A stretch of DNA of 64,000 bases from Comamonas endophytica (GCF_023634805.2 NZ_CP106881.1:3439501-3503500); one strand, 5' to 3'; counted from the first letter of the stretch, positions 29,563 to 42,539 are shown. Notes: a model not told the origin generated them from the sequence alone. Numbers and translations: made by a program.

Positions 29563-30237
29563 TTACATGAACAGGGTGTTGCGGATCAGGCCGACGGCCA
29601 GGCCCTCGATGGCAAAGGGTTCATCGGGCTGGACATGGATGACCGGGAAGTCCGGGTTCTCCGGAAGCAGCTCGATGCCGCTGCGCGTGCGGCGCAGGCG
29701 CTTGACGGTGACTTCGTCGCCTAGGCGCGCGACTACAATCTGCCCGTCGCGCGCTTCCTTGCTGGCCTGTACTGCCAGCAGGTCGCCGTCCATGATGCCG
29801 GCATCGCGCATCGACATGCCGCGCACCTTCAGCAGGTAGTCGGGCTTGGCCTGGAACAGGCTGGGCTCGACGGCATAGGTCTGGTCGATATGCTCCTGGG
29901 CCAGGATGGGCGAGCCGGCGGCAACGCGGCCGACCAACGGCAGCACCAGCGAGGCGATTGCCGTGATGGGCGAGCCAAAGCTTGCGCCGCGTGCGGCGTT
30001 GATGTTGCGCACGGTGTCGTGGCGTAGGCGGATGCCGCGCGAGGTGCCGCTGACCAGCTCGATGACGCCCTTGCGCGCCAGGGCCTTCAAGTGCTCTTCG
30101 GCAGCGTTGGCGGAACGGAAACCCAGCGTGCCGGCAATTTCGGCCCGGGTCGGGGGCGCCCCGGTACGTTCGATGGCGGACTGGATCAGATCCAGGATTT
30201 GCTGCTGTCGCGGCGTGAGCTTCGGATGGTCGAGCAT
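29563..30237 (-). CDS. lexA: SOS response repressor LexA
   Basis: Represses DNA-damage genes and self-cleaves when RecA is active. The winged helix-turn-helix (about 1-72) begins [13 protein letters not shown] and contains [13 protein letters not shown]. The self-cleavage bond is Ala107-Gly108 in VAAGSP, with catalytic Ser142 (RGMSM) and Lys179 (VTVK). The length of 224 aa is slightly longer than E. coli LexA. Two SOS-box-like sites lie upstream, consistent with autoregulation. The divergent neighbour is an asparaginase gene. Confidence 0.97.
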   Translation of the reverse strand: MLDHPKLTPRQQQILDLIQSAIERTGAPPTRAEIAGTLGFRSANAAEEHLKALARKGVIELVSGTSRGIRLRHDTVRNINAARGASFGSPITAIASLVLPLVGRVAAGSPILAQEHIDQTYAVEPSLFQAKPDYLLKVRGMSMRDAGIMDGDLLAVQASKEARDGQIVVARLGDEVTVKRLRRTRSGIELLPENPDFPVIHVQPDEPFAIEGLAVGLIRNTLFM

Positions 30238-30278
30238 GGCAGTCCTTCAATGGGTGTCAGCGGCAGGCTGAATTCTCT

Positions 30279-30294
30279 ATGTTTTTTTATACAG
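30279..30294. promoter_or_regulatory. SOS (LexA) box 1
   Basis: ATGT, eight T/A-rich bases, then ACAG: one half-site matches the CTGT-N8-ACAG consensus perfectly, the other has two mismatches. It lies 41 nt upstream of the lexA ATG. Confidence 0.6.
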
Positions 30295-30297
30295 TGG

Positions 30298-30313
30298 CTG
30301 TATTTTTCACCAG
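30298..30313. promoter_or_regulatory. SOS (LexA) box 2
   Basis: CTGT, eight bases, CCAG: one mismatch to CTGT-N8-ACAG. It is 3 nt from box 1 and 18 nt upstream of the asparaginase GTG, so LexA bound here could affect both divergent genes. Confidence 0.65.
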
Positions 30314-30330
30314 TTTTCAAGGGGCCGCAA

Positions 30331-31314
30331 GTGGGCAATTCAAATAGTGTGGTGATATTGGCCACAGGCGGAACGATCGCGGGCACGGCTGCGGATGCTT
30401 CGCAGACGGTAGGCTATACGGCAGCGCAGCTGGGCGTGGATCAACTGCTGGCTGCGGTGCCCGATCTCGCGCAGGTGGCGGGTGGCGATCTGCTGGCCGA
30501 GCAGGTGGCACAGCTCGACAGCAAGGATATGGACAGCGCCACCTGGACCACGCTTGCCCACCGCTGCATGCATTGGCTGGCACAGGACGAGGTGGGTGCG
30601 CTCGTGATCACCCACGGGACGGACACGCTGGAAGAGACCGCCTGGTTCCTGCATCTCGTGCTGCCTCCAGGCAAGCCGGTGGTGCTGACCTGCGCGATGC
30701 GGCCGGCCACGGCCTTGCTGGCCGACGGCCCGCAGAATCTGCGCGATGCCGTGACATGCGCGGTGGATGCGCAAGCGCGGGGCGTGCTGGTGGTGGCTGC
30801 GGGGCAGGTGCACAGCGCGCGCGCCGTGCGCAAGTTCCATCCCTACAGGGTCGATGCCTTCACATCGGACGATAAAGGCGTGCTGGGCTGGGTCGAGGAG
30901 GGCCGGGTGCGCTGGCAGCGGCCGCCCGAGCCGGTGGATGCGCAGCGCGGGGCATTTGCCGCACTGCTGCGGCGCCTGCCGGATCCAGCGGCATGGCCAT
31001 GGGTCGAACTGGTCAGCAGCCATGCGGGCTGCGATGGTCGCGCGGTCGATGCACTGCTGGCACAGGGCGTGCAGGGATTCGTGGTGGCCGCGACGGGCAA
31101 TGGCACGCTGCATCGAACGCTCGAGCCGGCGCTTCAGCGCGCGTTGAGCGCGGGCGTGCCGGTTCGGGTCGGCACCCGTTGCAGCGAAGGGCAGCTGGTG
31201 GCGGCACAGGACGCGCCGCCAGCCGATGTGCCGATGCAGCCCCGCCCCGTGGATCTGCCGCCGCTCAAGGCGCGCATCCTGTTGCAGCTGGAACTGCTGG
31301 CCGCGCAGCACTAG
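30331..31314 (+). CDS. asparaginase family protein
   Basis: Hydrolyses L-asparagine (possibly also glutamine) to aspartate and ammonia. The GTG at 30331 is preceded by AAGGGG about 7 nt upstream and gives 327 aa; the longer upstream frame runs through the lexA operator region and is not credible. The N-terminal VVILATGGTIAG has the nucleophilic Thr at about residue 12. The second catalytic motif VITHGTDTLEETA is near residues 88-100. No signal peptide is visible, which suggests a cytoplasmic form. Confidence 0.9.
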   Translation: MGNSNSVVILATGGTIAGTAADASQTVGYTAAQLGVDQLLAAVPDLAQVAGGDLLAEQVAQLDSKDMDSATWTTLAHRCMHWLAQDEVGALVITHGTDTLEETAWFLHLVLPPGKPVVLTCAMRPATALLADGPQNLRDAVTCAVDAQARGVLVVAAGQVHSARAVRKFHPYRVDAFTSDDKGVLGWVEEGRVRWQRPPEPVDAQRGAFAALLRRLPDPAAWPWVELVSSHAGCDGRAVDALLAQGVQGFVVAATGNGTLHRTLEPALQRALSAGVPVRVGTRCSEGQLVAAQDAPPADVPMQPRPVDLPPLKARILLQLELLAAQH

Positions 31315-31324
31315 CGCACGACGC

Positions 31325-31353
31325 AAAAAGGCCGCGGTCCGAAGACGCGGCCT
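31325..31353 (-). terminator. terminator of adk
   Basis: An 8-bp perfect stem (31329-31336 with 31346-31353) and 9-nt loop are followed on the minus strand by a T5 run. It is about 48 nt past the adk stop. It has no T-run for the convergent asparaginase gene. Confidence 0.75.
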
Positions 31354-31400
31354 GAAGTCGTTCCTTGACCCGGCGCCGCAGGCAGCGCCGGTCAAGCCAG

Positions 31401-32255
<855 letters not shown>

Positions 32256-32264
32256 CTATTTTCT

Positions 32265-32281
32265 GTTATTTCAGAAATAAC
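32265..32281. promoter_or_regulatory. AT-rich palindrome upstream of adk
   Basis: GTTATTT (32265-32271), a CAG spacer and AAATAAC (32275-32281) form a perfect 7-bp inverted repeat in a local AT-rich patch. An overlapping repeat TTCTG/CAGAA allows an alternative hairpin. It lies about 210 nt upstream of adk and 73 nt after kdsB. It may be an operator or a weak terminator for kdsB. Confidence 0.35.
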
Positions 32282-32353
32282 TGTTCTTCTTGGCCGAGAG
32301 CCCGAAGCGGCGCGCGGGCTTGTCCCGCGAGGCGCCCGCAAGAAGCTTGCTCC

Positions 32354-33175
32354 TCAGCCCAGCAAGGCGCGCACGCGTTCGAGATCGGCTGGCGTGTCGA
32401 CTCCCGCTCCGGGCGCATCGTGCGTGACATGCACCGCGATGCGGTGCCCATGCCAGAGCGCGCGCAGCTGCTCCAGCGCCTCCAGCGCCTCGGTGGGCGC
32501 CGGCGCGAGCTTCGGGAACTGGCGCAGGAAACCCGCGCGGTAGCTGTAGATGCCCACATGGCGCAGCGGCGCGAAGCCCGCGTGGCCGGCCAGCGCCGCC
32601 GGGTCGTTCCACCATGGCTGGCCGGCATGGTCGCGGGCGAAAGGAATCGGTGCCCGGCTGAAGTACTGCGCCAGGCCCTGCGCATCGCAGACCACCTTCA
32701 CCACATTGGGGTTGTGTAGGTCTTCGAGGCCCCCGATGGGATGGGCGGCGGTGCCCATGCTGGCTTCGGGCACGTTGCCCAGCAGCGCGGCCACGGCGTC
32801 GATCAGCTGCGGGTCGATCAGCGGCTCGTCTCCCTGGACATTGACCACGCAGTCGCCGCCATCCAGGCCAAGCTGCCCGCAGGCCTCGGCCAGCCGGTCG
32901 CTGCCGCTGGCATGGTCGGGACGGGTGAGCAGCGCCTGCACGCCGTGGGCCTCGCAGGCTTCGATGATGCGCGCATCGTCCGCGGCCACCACGACGCGCG
33001 CAGCCCGGCTCAGCAGCGCGCGCTGCGCCACGCGCACCACCATCGGCAGCCCCGCGATATCGGCCAGCGGCTTGTTCGGCAGGCGGCTCGAAGCCATGCG
33101 CGCAGGAATCAGCACCGTGAAGCCGCTGCTGGCGAACAGCGCGGGCGCGGCGTGGGTTGGCGCGGCGGCAGTCAC
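32354..33175 (-). CDS. kdsB: 3-deoxy-manno-octulosonate cytidylyltransferase (CMP-KDO synthetase)
   Basis: Activates KDO with CTP for the LPS inner core. The GTG at 33173-33175 overlaps the upstream gene stop as GTGA, so translation is coupled. The N-terminal nucleotide-binding motif [17 protein letters not shown] (about 21-37) is characteristic, followed by [10 protein letters not shown] with its Mg-binding Asp, and [15 protein letters not shown]. The protein is 273 aa, a little longer than E. coli KdsB (248) because of an Ala-rich N-terminal extension. A second start just before the core motif cannot be excluded. Confidence 0.94.
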   Translation of the reverse strand: MTAAAPTHAAPALFASSGFTVLIPARMASSRLPNKPLADIAGLPMVVRVAQRALLSRAARVVVAADDARIIEACEAHGVQALLTRPDHASGSDRLAEACGQLGLDGGDCVVNVQGDEPLIDPQLIDAVAALLGNVPEASMGTAAHPIGGLEDLHNPNVVKVVCDAQGLAQYFSRAPIPFARDHAGQPWWNDPAALAGHAGFAPLRHVGIYSYRAGFLRQFPKLAPAPTEALEALEQLRALWHGHRIAVHVTHDAPGAGVDTPADLERVRALLG

Positions 33176-33354
33176 GCCTCGAGCTCCTCGTCGCTCAGGG
33201 TACGGGCCTCGTTTTCCAGCAATACCGGCATGCCGTCGCGCACCGGATAGGCCAGGCGGGCGTTGCGCGACACCAGTTCCTGGCGCTCGCGGTCATAGGT
33301 CAGAGGGCCCTTGGTCACGGGGCAGACGAGCAGTTCGAGGAATTTGGCGTCCAT
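33172..33354 (-). CDS. Trm112-like small protein (YcaR family)
   Basis: A 60-aa protein starting [18 protein letters not shown] and containing [21 protein letters not shown], the typical Trm112p-like (UPF0434) pattern. Family members are small zinc-ribbon-like proteins; this copy keeps only the first Cys of the pair (CPVTK), so metal binding is doubtful. In many proteobacteria this gene lies between lpxK and kdsB, as here. The GTGA overlap with kdsB shows a shared mRNA. Its bacterial function is not established. Confidence 0.88.
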   Translation of the reverse strand: MDAKFLELLVCPVTKGPLTYDRERQELVSRNARLAYPVRDGMPVLLENEARTLSDEELEA

Positions 33355-33373
33355 GGCAATAGCGAAGTGAGAG

Positions 33374-34360
33374 TCAGTGTTTCGATGATAGTGAGAGTGC
33401 CTGCGCGAGTGCCGGAAAGAATCCCTCGGCAATGGAGATTTCCAGGGGCACGGCCCAGGCTTCGGGGTGGCGGGTCCACAGCTTCACGGCGTCTTTCTCC
33501 GTGCAGACCAGCGCGCTTGCGGCGCCGTCCATTCCGCCCCAGCTCTCAAAATTATAGTGATCGGGCAGGGCCTCGGCGCGCGCCAGCGTCAGCCCCTGGG
33601 CCCGCAGCATGGCAAAGAAGTCCGCCGGCCGTGCCACGGCCGCCAGCGCATGCAGGGGCTGGCCGCGCAATGCCGCCAGCGGCACCCGCTCGCCGCGCGC
33701 GTTGTGCGCCTGGCGCGCCAGCTGGCGCCGCAGCGCATAGGCCGGCGCCGTGCCGGACGGACGCGCTCCCGCATGCAGCACCAGATCGACCTTGCGCGGC
33801 CAGGGCTCGCGCAGCGGGCCTGCGGGCAGCAGGAAGCCGTTGCCGGTGCCCTCGTCGTTGAACACGCACAGCTCCACATCGCGCGCCAGGGCCAAATGCT
33901 GCAAGCCGTCATCGCAGACGATGACCTGGGTGGCGGGGTAGGCGGCGCGCAATGCGCGCACCGCGTCGATGCGCGCACGCGCGACGAAGACCGGCGCGCC
34001 GCTGCTGCGCGCCAGCAGCGCGGGCTCGTCACCCACGCTGTCGGCGCGGCTGTCGGGTTTGGCCTCGCGGCAGTCATCGGTGCTGCGGCCATATCCGCGC
34101 GAGACGATTCCCACGGCCAGGCCGCGTTGCTGCAGATCGCGCACCACGGCCAGCGTGACGGGCGTCTTGCCTGCGCCGCCGGCAATCACGTTGCCCACCA
34201 CCACGACGGGAATGCCCGCATGCTGCCGGCGCAGCAGGCCCGCGGCATAGAGCAGCCGGCGCAGGCGCACCAGCGCGCCATACAGCAGCGACACCGGCCA
34301 CAGCGCCCAGGCCAGCGCGCCGCGCCGCCGCCAGGCGCTGCGCAGCGAAGAGGAACTCAT
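33374..34360 (-). CDS. lpxK: tetraacyldisaccharide 4'-kinase
   Basis: Phosphorylates the lipid A disaccharide precursor at the 4' position on the inner face of the membrane. An N-terminal hydrophobic segment (about 17-42) forms the membrane-associated helix. The P-loop [16 protein letters not shown] is at about residues 53-68, followed by IVSRGYGRS and a VICDDGLQH motif that includes the catalytic DD. The length of 328 aa is typical. It lies 22 nt after exbD and 19 nt before the Trm112-like gene. Confidence 0.95.
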   Translation of the reverse strand: MSSSSLRSAWRRRGALAWALWPVSLLYGALVRLRRLLYAAGLLRRQHAGIPVVVVGNVIAGGAGKTPVTLAVVRDLQQRGLAVGIVSRGYGRSTDDCREAKPDSRADSVGDEPALLARSSGAPVFVARARIDAVRALRAAYPATQVIVCDDGLQHLALARDVELCVFNDEGTGNGFLLPAGPLREPWPRKVDLVLHAGARPSGTAPAYALRRQLARQAHNARGERVPLAALRGQPLHALAAVARPADFFAMLRAQGLTLARAEALPDHYNFESWGGMDGAASALVCTEKDAVKLWTRHPEAWAVPLEISIAEGFFPALAQALSLSSKH

Positions 34361-34382
34361 GCGGGGAAGGCGGCGCGTGCGC

Positions 34383-34808
34383 TCAGCGACGCGCTGCCTC
34401 CGACGCCTGGGTGGCGAAGGTGATCTGCGACAGGCCCGAGCGGCGCGCCGCTTCCATGACCGAGATCACCGCCTGGTGCGGCGCCGTGGCATCGGCGCTG
34501 ATGATCAGCACGCTGTCGGGGCGGCCCTGCGCCAGCACCGCCAGGCCCTGGGTCAGCGCGGCCACTCCGGTATCGGCCAGCGCGGCCTTGTTGATGGAAT
34601 AGCGCCCGTCCGCGGCCACGGAAACGATGATTTCCTGTGGGCGGTTGCGCTGCTGCTCGACGTTGGCGACCGGCAGAGTGAGCTGGATCTCGGTGAACTT
34701 GCTGTAGGTGGTGGACAGCATCAGGAAGATCAGGATCACCAGCAGCACGTCAATGAACGGGATCAGGTTGATCTCGGGCTCGTCGCGGTGGCGGGGACGG
34801 AAGTTCAT
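34383..34808 (-). CDS. exbD: ExbD/TolR family biopolymer transport protein
   Basis: Inner-membrane partner of ExbB, using proton-motive force to energise TonB-dependent uptake. The ATG at 34806-34808 starts [20 protein letters not shown] and is the usual ExbD opening; a GTG seven codons upstream overlaps the exbB stop (GTGA) and is the alternative. One membrane helix (about 17-37) contains the functionally critical Asp in [11 protein letters not shown], and the rest is periplasmic. It is 141 aa. tonB is not visible nearby. Confidence 0.92.
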   Translation of the reverse strand: MNFRPRHRDEPEINLIPFIDVLLVILIFLMLSTTYSKFTEIQLTLPVANVEQQRNRPQEIIVSVAADGRYSINKAALADTGVAALTQGLAVLAQGRPDSVLIISADATAPHQAVISVMEAARRSGLSQITFATQASEAARR

Positions 34809-34825
34809 CGGGCCGGCCCTGCCTG

Positions 34826-35452
34826 TCACTTGCGCAGGCGCGACAGATGGCGCACGAACTGTTCTGCCGACAACTCCAGCGCCAACAGGTATTCATCGAC
34901 CCGTCCGCGGAAGTAGCGCCAGAAGATCAGCGCCGGAATGGCCACGATCAATCCGAAGGCGGTGTTGTAGAGCGCGATCGAGATGCCGTGCGCGAGCTGC
35001 GCCGGGTCGCCCGTGCCCGTGGTCGAGGCGCCTTGCGAGCCGAAGATCTCGATCATGCCGATCACCGTGCCCAGCAGTCCCAGCAGCGGCGCGGCCGAGG
35101 CGATCGTGGCCAGCGCGCTCAGGTATCTCTCCAGCCTGTGCGCCGCGGCGCGGCCCGCGCCCTCGACGGACGCGCGCAGTTCTTCCTCGGAGGCGTTGGG
35201 GTGCACGTGCAGCGTGCGCAGGCCGGTGGCCAGCACCTCGCCGAGCACCGAGCTTTGCGCCAGTTGCTGCACCACGTCGGGCGCGGGCACGCCGCGCGAT
35301 GAAACGGCCAGCGCCTCACTGAGCAGCTGCGGCGGTGCGACGCGCGCCGTCTTGAGCGCCATGAAACGTTCGAAAACCAGCGCCAGCGCCAGGATGGAGC
35401 AGGCAATCAGCGGCCAGATGGGCCAGCCTGCGGCTTGTATGATCGACAGCAA
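34826..35452 (-). CDS. exbB: ExbB/TolQ/MotA-family proton channel protein
   Basis: Forms the proton channel with ExbD. The start is TTG (35450-35452): GGAGAG lies 5 nt upstream and no ATG fits. Three membrane helices are visible at about 8-28, 118-140 and 160-180. The conserved ATIASAAPLLGLLGTVIGMIEIF matches the family signature around the second helix. It is 208 aa, first in exbB-exbD-lpxK-trm112-kdsB, and divergent from xseA. It could also serve as a TolQ homologue, but adjacent lipid A genes and ExbD-like sequence favour ExbB. Confidence 0.92.
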   Translation of the reverse strand: MLSIIQAAGWPIWPLIACSILALALVFERFMALKTARVAPPQLLSEALAVSSRGVPAPDVVQQLAQSSVLGEVLATGLRTLHVHPNASEEELRASVEGAGRAAAHRLERYLSALATIASAAPLLGLLGTVIGMIEIFGSQGASTTGTGDPAQLAHGISIALYNTAFGLIVAIPALIFWRYFRGRVDEYLLALELSAEQFVRHLSRLRK

Positions 35453-35541
35453 TTACTCTCTCCACGCGATGGTTGCAGCCCGGGATTATGGCCTAGCGTG
35501 CGCCGCGCGCGTGCGGGTATCTTTAGAAAGCGTCTTGCCGT

Positions 35542-36852
35542 ATGTATGATTTTTCCGAGCTGCCGCCACGGCCCACCGTCTGGGGCGTGGGTGCGCTGTG
35601 CCGGGCCGTGGCCGATGCGCTGCAGGCGCGCTTCAACCCCGTCACGGTGCGCGGCGAGATCACCGGCTTCTCGCGCGCCGCCAGCGGGCACTGCTATTTC
35701 AGCATCAAGGATGCGCAGGGCCAGATCCGCTGCGCGATGTTCAAGCGCGCGGCGCAGCAGCTCGACTTCTCGCCGCGCGATGGCGAGCTCGTCGAGCTGC
35801 GCGGCAAGCTGGGCATCTACGAGCAGCGCGGCGACCTGCAGCTGATCGTCGACAGCCTGCAGCGCGCTGGGCAGGGCGCCTGGTTCGAGCAGTTCCTGCG
35901 CCTGAAGGCCCAGCTGCAGGCCGAGGGCCTGTTCGATGCCGAACGCAAGCGCCCGCTGCCGGCCATGCCGCGCGGCATCGGCCTCGTCACCTCGCCGGGC
36001 GCGGCGGCGCTGCACGACGTGGTGACGGCGCTGCGCCGGCGCGTGCCGCACATTCCCGTGGTGCTGGTGCCGGCGCTGGTGCAGGGCGCACAGGCGCCGC
36101 AGTCGCTGCGCGAGGCGCTGGCGCAGCTCTACCGCATGGCGCAGGAGGAGCCGACCGGGCAAAGACCGGCGATCGATGTGATCCTGCTGGTGCGCGGCGG
36201 CGGCTCGATCGAGGACCTGTGGGCCTTCAACGACGAACAGCTCGCGCGCCTGATCGTGCAGAGCCCGGTGCCGCTGGTCAGCGGCGTGGGGCACGAGACC
36301 GATTTCACCATTGCCGATTTCTGTGCCGATCTGCGCGCGCCCACACCCACGGCGGCGGCCGAGATGGTCTCGCTGCCGCGCGACAGCTGGCTGGCCGAGC
36401 TGGCGCAGCAGGCGCGGCGCCTGCAGGCCGCGGCGCAGCGCCATCTCGACCGCCACCAGCAGCGCCTGGACCATGCCACGCAGCGCCTGGGCCGCCCCTC
36501 CGGGCAGATCGGCCGCAACCAGCTGCAGCTCGCGCGCAGCGCCCAGCGCCTGCGCCATGCGCTGCAGCTGCGGCTGCAGCAGCAGGACCACCAGCTGGCG
36601 CAGCGCGCGCAGCAGCTGCCCCAGGGCCTGCTGCGCGGGCTGGAAAGCCAGCGGCGCCGGCTGGAGCGCGCGGCGCTGCGCCTGGAGCTGCTCGATCCGC
36701 GCCATGCGCTGCAGCGCGGCTATGCATTGCTCACGGATGCCAACGGGCAGGCCGTGACGCGCGTGGCGCAGGCCCGCCCGGGCGACGCGCTGCGCGCGAT
36801 GCTCACAGATGGCGACATCGATCTCACGGTGGTCCAGCCGCGGCTGCTCTGA
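35542..36852 (+). CDS. xseA: exodeoxyribonuclease VII large subunit
   Basis: Catalytic subunit of the bidirectional single-strand exonuclease ExoVII. An N-terminal OB fold (about 1-105) starts TVWGVGALCRAVADAL and has VRGEITGFSRAASGHCYFSIKD. The nuclease domain includes GIGLVTSPGAAALHDVV, VILLVRGGGSIEDLWAFNDE and SGVGHETDFTIADFCADLRAPTPTAAAE-type sequence. The C-terminal coiled-coil is long and Gln/Arg-rich. It is 436 aa. xseB is not adjacent. The 89-nt interval to exbB must contain both promoters. Confidence 0.95.
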   Translation: MYDFSELPPRPTVWGVGALCRAVADALQARFNPVTVRGEITGFSRAASGHCYFSIKDAQGQIRCAMFKRAAQQLDFSPRDGELVELRGKLGIYEQRGDLQLIVDSLQRAGQGAWFEQFLRLKAQLQAEGLFDAERKRPLPAMPRGIGLVTSPGAAALHDVVTALRRRVPHIPVVLVPALVQGAQAPQSLREALAQLYRMAQEEPTGQRPAIDVILLVRGGGSIEDLWAFNDEQLARLIVQSPVPLVSGVGHETDFTIADFCADLRAPTPTAAAEMVSLPRDSWLAELAQQARRLQAAAQRHLDRHQQRLDHATQRLGRPSGQIGRNQLQLARSAQRLRHALQLRLQQQDHQLAQRAQQLPQGLLRGLESQRRRLERAALRLELLDPRHALQRGYALLTDANGQAVTRVAQARPGDALRAMLTDGDIDLTVVQPRLL

Positions 36853-37054
36853 GGAAGCCGCACCACAAAAAACGCGCTGCCGGTGCCGGACTCCTGCGAA
36901 ACATGCGGGCGCCCCGGCAAATGCGCTCCGGTTCTTTCTACAATGGCTGTTGCGGCACCGCACCCTGCAGTGCAGCGGCCCGTGCCCATCAGCCGTGCGA
37001 GCGGCCAGGCCCGGCCTGGCATGCGAGAAATTCAAACCACCACAAGGAACCACG

Positions 37055-37636
37055 ATGGAACATACCCTGCCACCCCTGCCTTACGCGATCGACGCCCTGG
37101 CACCGCACTACAGCCAGGAAACGCTGGAGTACCACCACGGCAAGCACCACAACGCCTATGTGGTGAACCTGAACAACCTGCAAAAGGGCACCGAGTTCGA
37201 GACCATGACGCTCGAGGAGATCATCAAGCGCTCGTCCGGCGGCATCTACAACAACGCGGCCCAGATCTGGAACCACACCTTCTTCTGGAACTGCATGACG
37301 CCCAACGGCGGCGGCGAGCCCACCGGCGCGCTGGCCGATGCCATCAACCAGAAGTGGGGCAGCTACGCCGCCTTCAAGGAATCTTTCGTGAAGTCGGCCG
37401 TGGGCAACTTCGGCTCGGGCTGGACCTGGCTGGTGAAGAAGGCCGACGGCTCGGTCGACATCGTCAACACCGGCGCCGCCGGCACGCCCCTGACGACCGA
37501 CGACAAGGCGCTGCTCACAGTGGACGTCTGGGAACACGCCTACTACATCGACTACCGCAACCTGCGCCCCAAGTTCGTCGAAACCTTCCTCGACAAGCTG
37601 GTGAACTGGAAGTTCGCGCAAGCCAACTTCGCCTGA
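37055..37636 (+). CDS. sodB: superoxide dismutase [Fe]
   Basis: Dismutates superoxide in the cytoplasm. The ATG at 37055 has AAGGA 6 nt upstream; a longer upstream frame starts inside xseA and is not used. Metal ligands are in [22 protein letters not shown] and [13 protein letters not shown]. The sequence [14 protein letters not shown] and NFGSGWTWL favour the iron-dependent class, though cambialistic use cannot be excluded. It is 193 aa. A strong terminator follows. Confidence 0.96.
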   Translation: MEHTLPPLPYAIDALAPHYSQETLEYHHGKHHNAYVVNLNNLQKGTEFETMTLEEIIKRSSGGIYNNAAQIWNHTFFWNCMTPNGGGEPTGALADAINQKWGSYAAFKESFVKSAVGNFGSGWTWLVKKADGSVDIVNTGAAGTPLTTDDKALLTVDVWEHAYYIDYRNLRPKFVETFLDKLVNWKFAQANFA

Positions 37637-37671
37637 TTGCGACCGGCAGCGCAGGCTGCCGCTGCCATTCG

Positions 37672-37703
37672 AAGGCCCGAGCGCCAAGCGCCGGGCCTTT
37701 TTT
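37672..37703 (+). terminator. terminator of sodB
   Basis: An 8-bp perfect stem (37672-37679 with 37692-37699) has a 12-nt loop and is followed by a T6 run. It starts 36 nt after the sodB stop. Confidence 0.85.
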
Positions 37704-37910
37704 GCGTCCGCTGCTGCGGAGGATGCCGGAAATACCCAAGTCTTATACAAGACATGGCAAAAAAACAGTTGGCTCAGGTTAGAATTTTTGCATTGTGGGA
37801 ACCAGTTGCAAAATATTTTTGGAACAGTTTTCGCAGGACGCGCACAATGCCCAAGGTTTGGCGCCAGGCCGGCGGCCCGACCACCCTTTTCACTACCCCT
37901 GAGACAAGAG

Positions 37911-40148
<2,238 letters not shown>

Positions 40149-40181
40149 TGCCTGACGCCCCGCCTGGCGCGGGGCCATTTG

Positions 40182-40223
40182 AAAAGGCCGGAGCTCCCTT
40201 GGGGGGGGGGGCTGCGGCCTTTT
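40182..40223. terminator. bidirectional terminator with a G11 loop
   Basis: A 9-bp perfect stem (40182-40190 with 40215-40223) has A-rich and T-rich ends, so it can act for both icd (plus) and the DUF192 gene (minus). The loop contains an uninterrupted run of eleven G (40201-40211). Confidence 0.75.
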
Positions 40224-40233
40224 GCGTTGGCGG

Positions 40234-40746
40234 TCAGCGGCTGACGAAAGGTGCGCCCGTGAGCCTGGCGCCGGCGCCGATCTTCTTCTGCGCGAACCAG
40301 CCCTGGTTCATCTCCAGCACATAGCGCACCGGCTTGGCCGAGCAATGCGACTGCTCGCTCTGCGGCTGCATGTCGGCCAGGTTGACGATGGTGCCGTCGT
40401 CGGCGACGAAGGCCGCCGTGAGTGGCAGCAGCGTGTTCTTCATCCAGAAGCACTGGCGCCCGGGCTGCTCGAACACGAACAGCATGCCTTCGTGCGCGGG
40501 CATCTGCCGGCGATGCATCAGCCCGGTCTGGCGCTCGCCGAAGGACTGTGCCACCTGGGCGTCGATGCGGTACATGCCGGCGCGCAGCTCGGTGCGCGGC
40601 AGATGCAGCTGCGGCGCACCCTCCAGCGCATGGGCCGAAGCGCCGCCGCCCAGCCATGCCGCCAGGCACAGGGCGGCAAGGGAAAGCGCCGCGCGGCGCG
40701 GGCGCTGCGTGCGCAGCAGGGGAAGGCGGGCAGTGGAAGCAGGCAT
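40234..40746 (-). CDS. DUF192 family secreted protein
   Basis: A 170-aa protein of the DUF192 (PF02643) family. A signal peptide (about 1-41) ends ASAHA|LEG. The family core includes TGLMHRRQMP, GMLFVFEQPGRQCFWMKNTLLPLTAAFVADDGTIV and RYVLEMNQGWFAQKKIGAG. The function is not established; structures of relatives are small beta-barrels. It lies between two isocitrate dehydrogenase genes and is read in the opposite direction, so any link to them is only positional. Confidence 0.88.
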   Translation of the reverse strand: MPASTARLPLLRTQRPRRAALSLAALCLAAWLGGGASAHALEGAPQLHLPRTELRAGMYRIDAQVAQSFGERQTGLMHRRQMPAHEGMLFVFEQPGRQCFWMKNTLLPLTAAFVADDGTIVNLADMQPQSEQSHCSAKPVRYVLEMNQGWFAQKKIGAGARLTGAPFVSR

Positions 40747-40956
40747 GGTTTAGAGGGTCCGGACGATGCAGGGGAGGGCGCATGTGCGAGGCAGCGCGCC
40801 GGCTTCGAGCTTAGCGCAGTCTCATCGACCCTGCAGCGCAGGAATTCGGCCGGCTGTCCTGCGCCGAGATGGTGCAAACGGGCTTGGCTCTGTCGTTAGA
40901 ATCATCGGGCCATTTCCGCTGAACGCCCTCAGCCCCATGACCGGAGAAATTTGCCC

Positions 40957-42219
40957 ATGACCAGCTACCAGCATATCCAGGTGCCCGCCCGAGGCCAGAA
41001 GATCACGGTCAACGCCGACATGTCGCTGAACGTGCCGGACGAGCCCATCATTCCCTATATCGAGGGCGACGGCACGGGGCAGGACATCACGCCGGTGATG
41101 CTCAAGGTGGTGGACGCGGCCGTGGCCAAGGCCTATGGCGGAGCCCGGAAGATCCAGTGGATGGAGGTGTTCGCGGGCGAGAAGTCCACGCGCATCTACG
41201 GCCCCGATGTCTGGCTGCCCGACGAGACGCTGCAGGTGCTGCGCGAGTATGTGGTCTCGATCAAGGGGCCGCTCACCACGCCCGTGGGTGGCGGCATCCG
41301 CTCGCTCAACGTGGCGCTGCGCCAGGAGCTCGACCTCTATGTCTGCCTGCGTCCGGTGCAGTACTTCAAGGGCGTGCCTTCGCCGCTGAAGGAGCCGGAG
41401 AAGACCAACATGGTGATCTTCCGCGAGAACTCCGAAGACATCTACGCCGGCATCGAATACGAGGCCTGCAGCGACAAGGCGAAAAAGCTCATCGATTTCC
41501 TGGTGCAGGAGATGGGCGTCAAGAAGATCCGCTTTCCCGAGACTTCGGGCATCGGCGTCAAGCCGGTGTCGATCGAGGGCACCGAGCGGCTGGTGCGCAA
41601 GGCGATCCAGTACGCCATCGACAACGACAAGCCCAGCGTGACCATCGTGCACAAGGGCAACATCATGAAGTTCACCGAGGGCGGTTTCCGCGACTGGGCC
41701 TATGCGCTGGCGCAGAAGGAGTTCGGCGCGCAGCCCATCGACGGCGGGCCGTGGTGCAAGTTCACTAATCCGAAGACCGGCAAGGACATCGTGATCAAGG
41801 ATTCCATTGCCGACGCCTTCCTGCAGCAGATCCTGCTGCGCCCGGCGGAGTATTCGGTGGTGGCGACGCTCAACCTCAACGGCGACTACATCTCCGATGC
41901 GCTGGCGGCACAGGTCGGCGGCATCGGCATCGCGCCTGGCGCCAACATGTCGGATTCGGTCGCGTGTTTCGAAGCCACCCATGGCACCGCGCCCAAGTAT
42001 GCGGGCAAGGACTATGTGAACCCGGGCTCGGAAATCCTCTCGGCGGAGATGATGCTGCGCCACATGGGCTGGACCGAGGCCGCCGATCTGGTGATCCGTT
42101 CGCTGGAAAGAGCCATCCTGAGCAAGCAGGTGACCTATGACTTCGCGCGGCTGATGGAGGGGGCGATCCAGGTATCGTGCTCCGGGTTTGGCGAGGTGAT
42201 GATCGCGCAGATGGATTGA
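40957..42219 (+). CDS. icd: isocitrate dehydrogenase (NADP+), dimeric type
   Basis: Homodimeric NADP-dependent isocitrate dehydrogenase of the IMDH/ICDH superfamily. The ATG at 40957 gives 420 aa, with GGAG about 10 nt upstream; a TTG two codons earlier is possible. Substrate residues appear in [18 protein letters not shown] and the regulatory loop [17 protein letters not shown]. The coenzyme motif [17 protein letters not shown] is the NADP-type. The enzyme is E. coli Icd-like and therefore a candidate for AceK control, but aceK is not in the window. This makes two icd genes within 5 kb. Confidence 0.96.
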   Translation: MTSYQHIQVPARGQKITVNADMSLNVPDEPIIPYIEGDGTGQDITPVMLKVVDAAVAKAYGGARKIQWMEVFAGEKSTRIYGPDVWLPDETLQVLREYVVSIKGPLTTPVGGGIRSLNVALRQELDLYVCLRPVQYFKGVPSPLKEPEKTNMVIFRENSEDIYAGIEYEACSDKAKKLIDFLVQEMGVKKIRFPETSGIGVKPVSIEGTERLVRKAIQYAIDNDKPSVTIVHKGNIMKFTEGGFRDWAYALAQKEFGAQPIDGGPWCKFTNPKTGKDIVIKDSIADAFLQQILLRPAEYSVVATLNLNGDYISDALAAQVGGIGIAPGANMSDSVACFEATHGTAPKYAGKDYVNPGSEILSAEMMLRHMGWTEAADLVIRSLERAILSKQVTYDFARLMEGAIQVSCSGFGEVMIAQMD

Positions 42220-42371
42220 TGCCACGCCGCGGCGTGCCGAAAGAAGTTTTGCCTGCCAACGCGCCAACAGCCTTTTTGTTTCGCGCAGGGCGCGAGCTGC
42301 GCAAAGTCTGTGCTACAATTCCTCCATCGACGCAGGGTTTGCAGTGATGCTTCCCCGGCGTGAAGAATTAC

Positions 42372-42448
<77 letters not shown>

Positions 42449-42474
42449 ACCTGATTCGGCTTCGGCCGGAACCC

Positions 42475-42501
42475 AAAAAGCCCAGCTTTGCTGGGCTTTT
42501 T
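42475..42501. terminator. bidirectional terminator after tRNA-fMet
   Basis: A 12-bp perfect stem (42475-42486 with 42490-42501) has a TTT loop, with five T at the plus-strand end and five A at the start. It serves tRNA-fMet and probably the convergent catalase-fold gene. Confidence 0.9.
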
Positions 42502-42539
42502 GCATTGCGGCATCGGGCGCTTGCCCGATGGCTTGCAGA

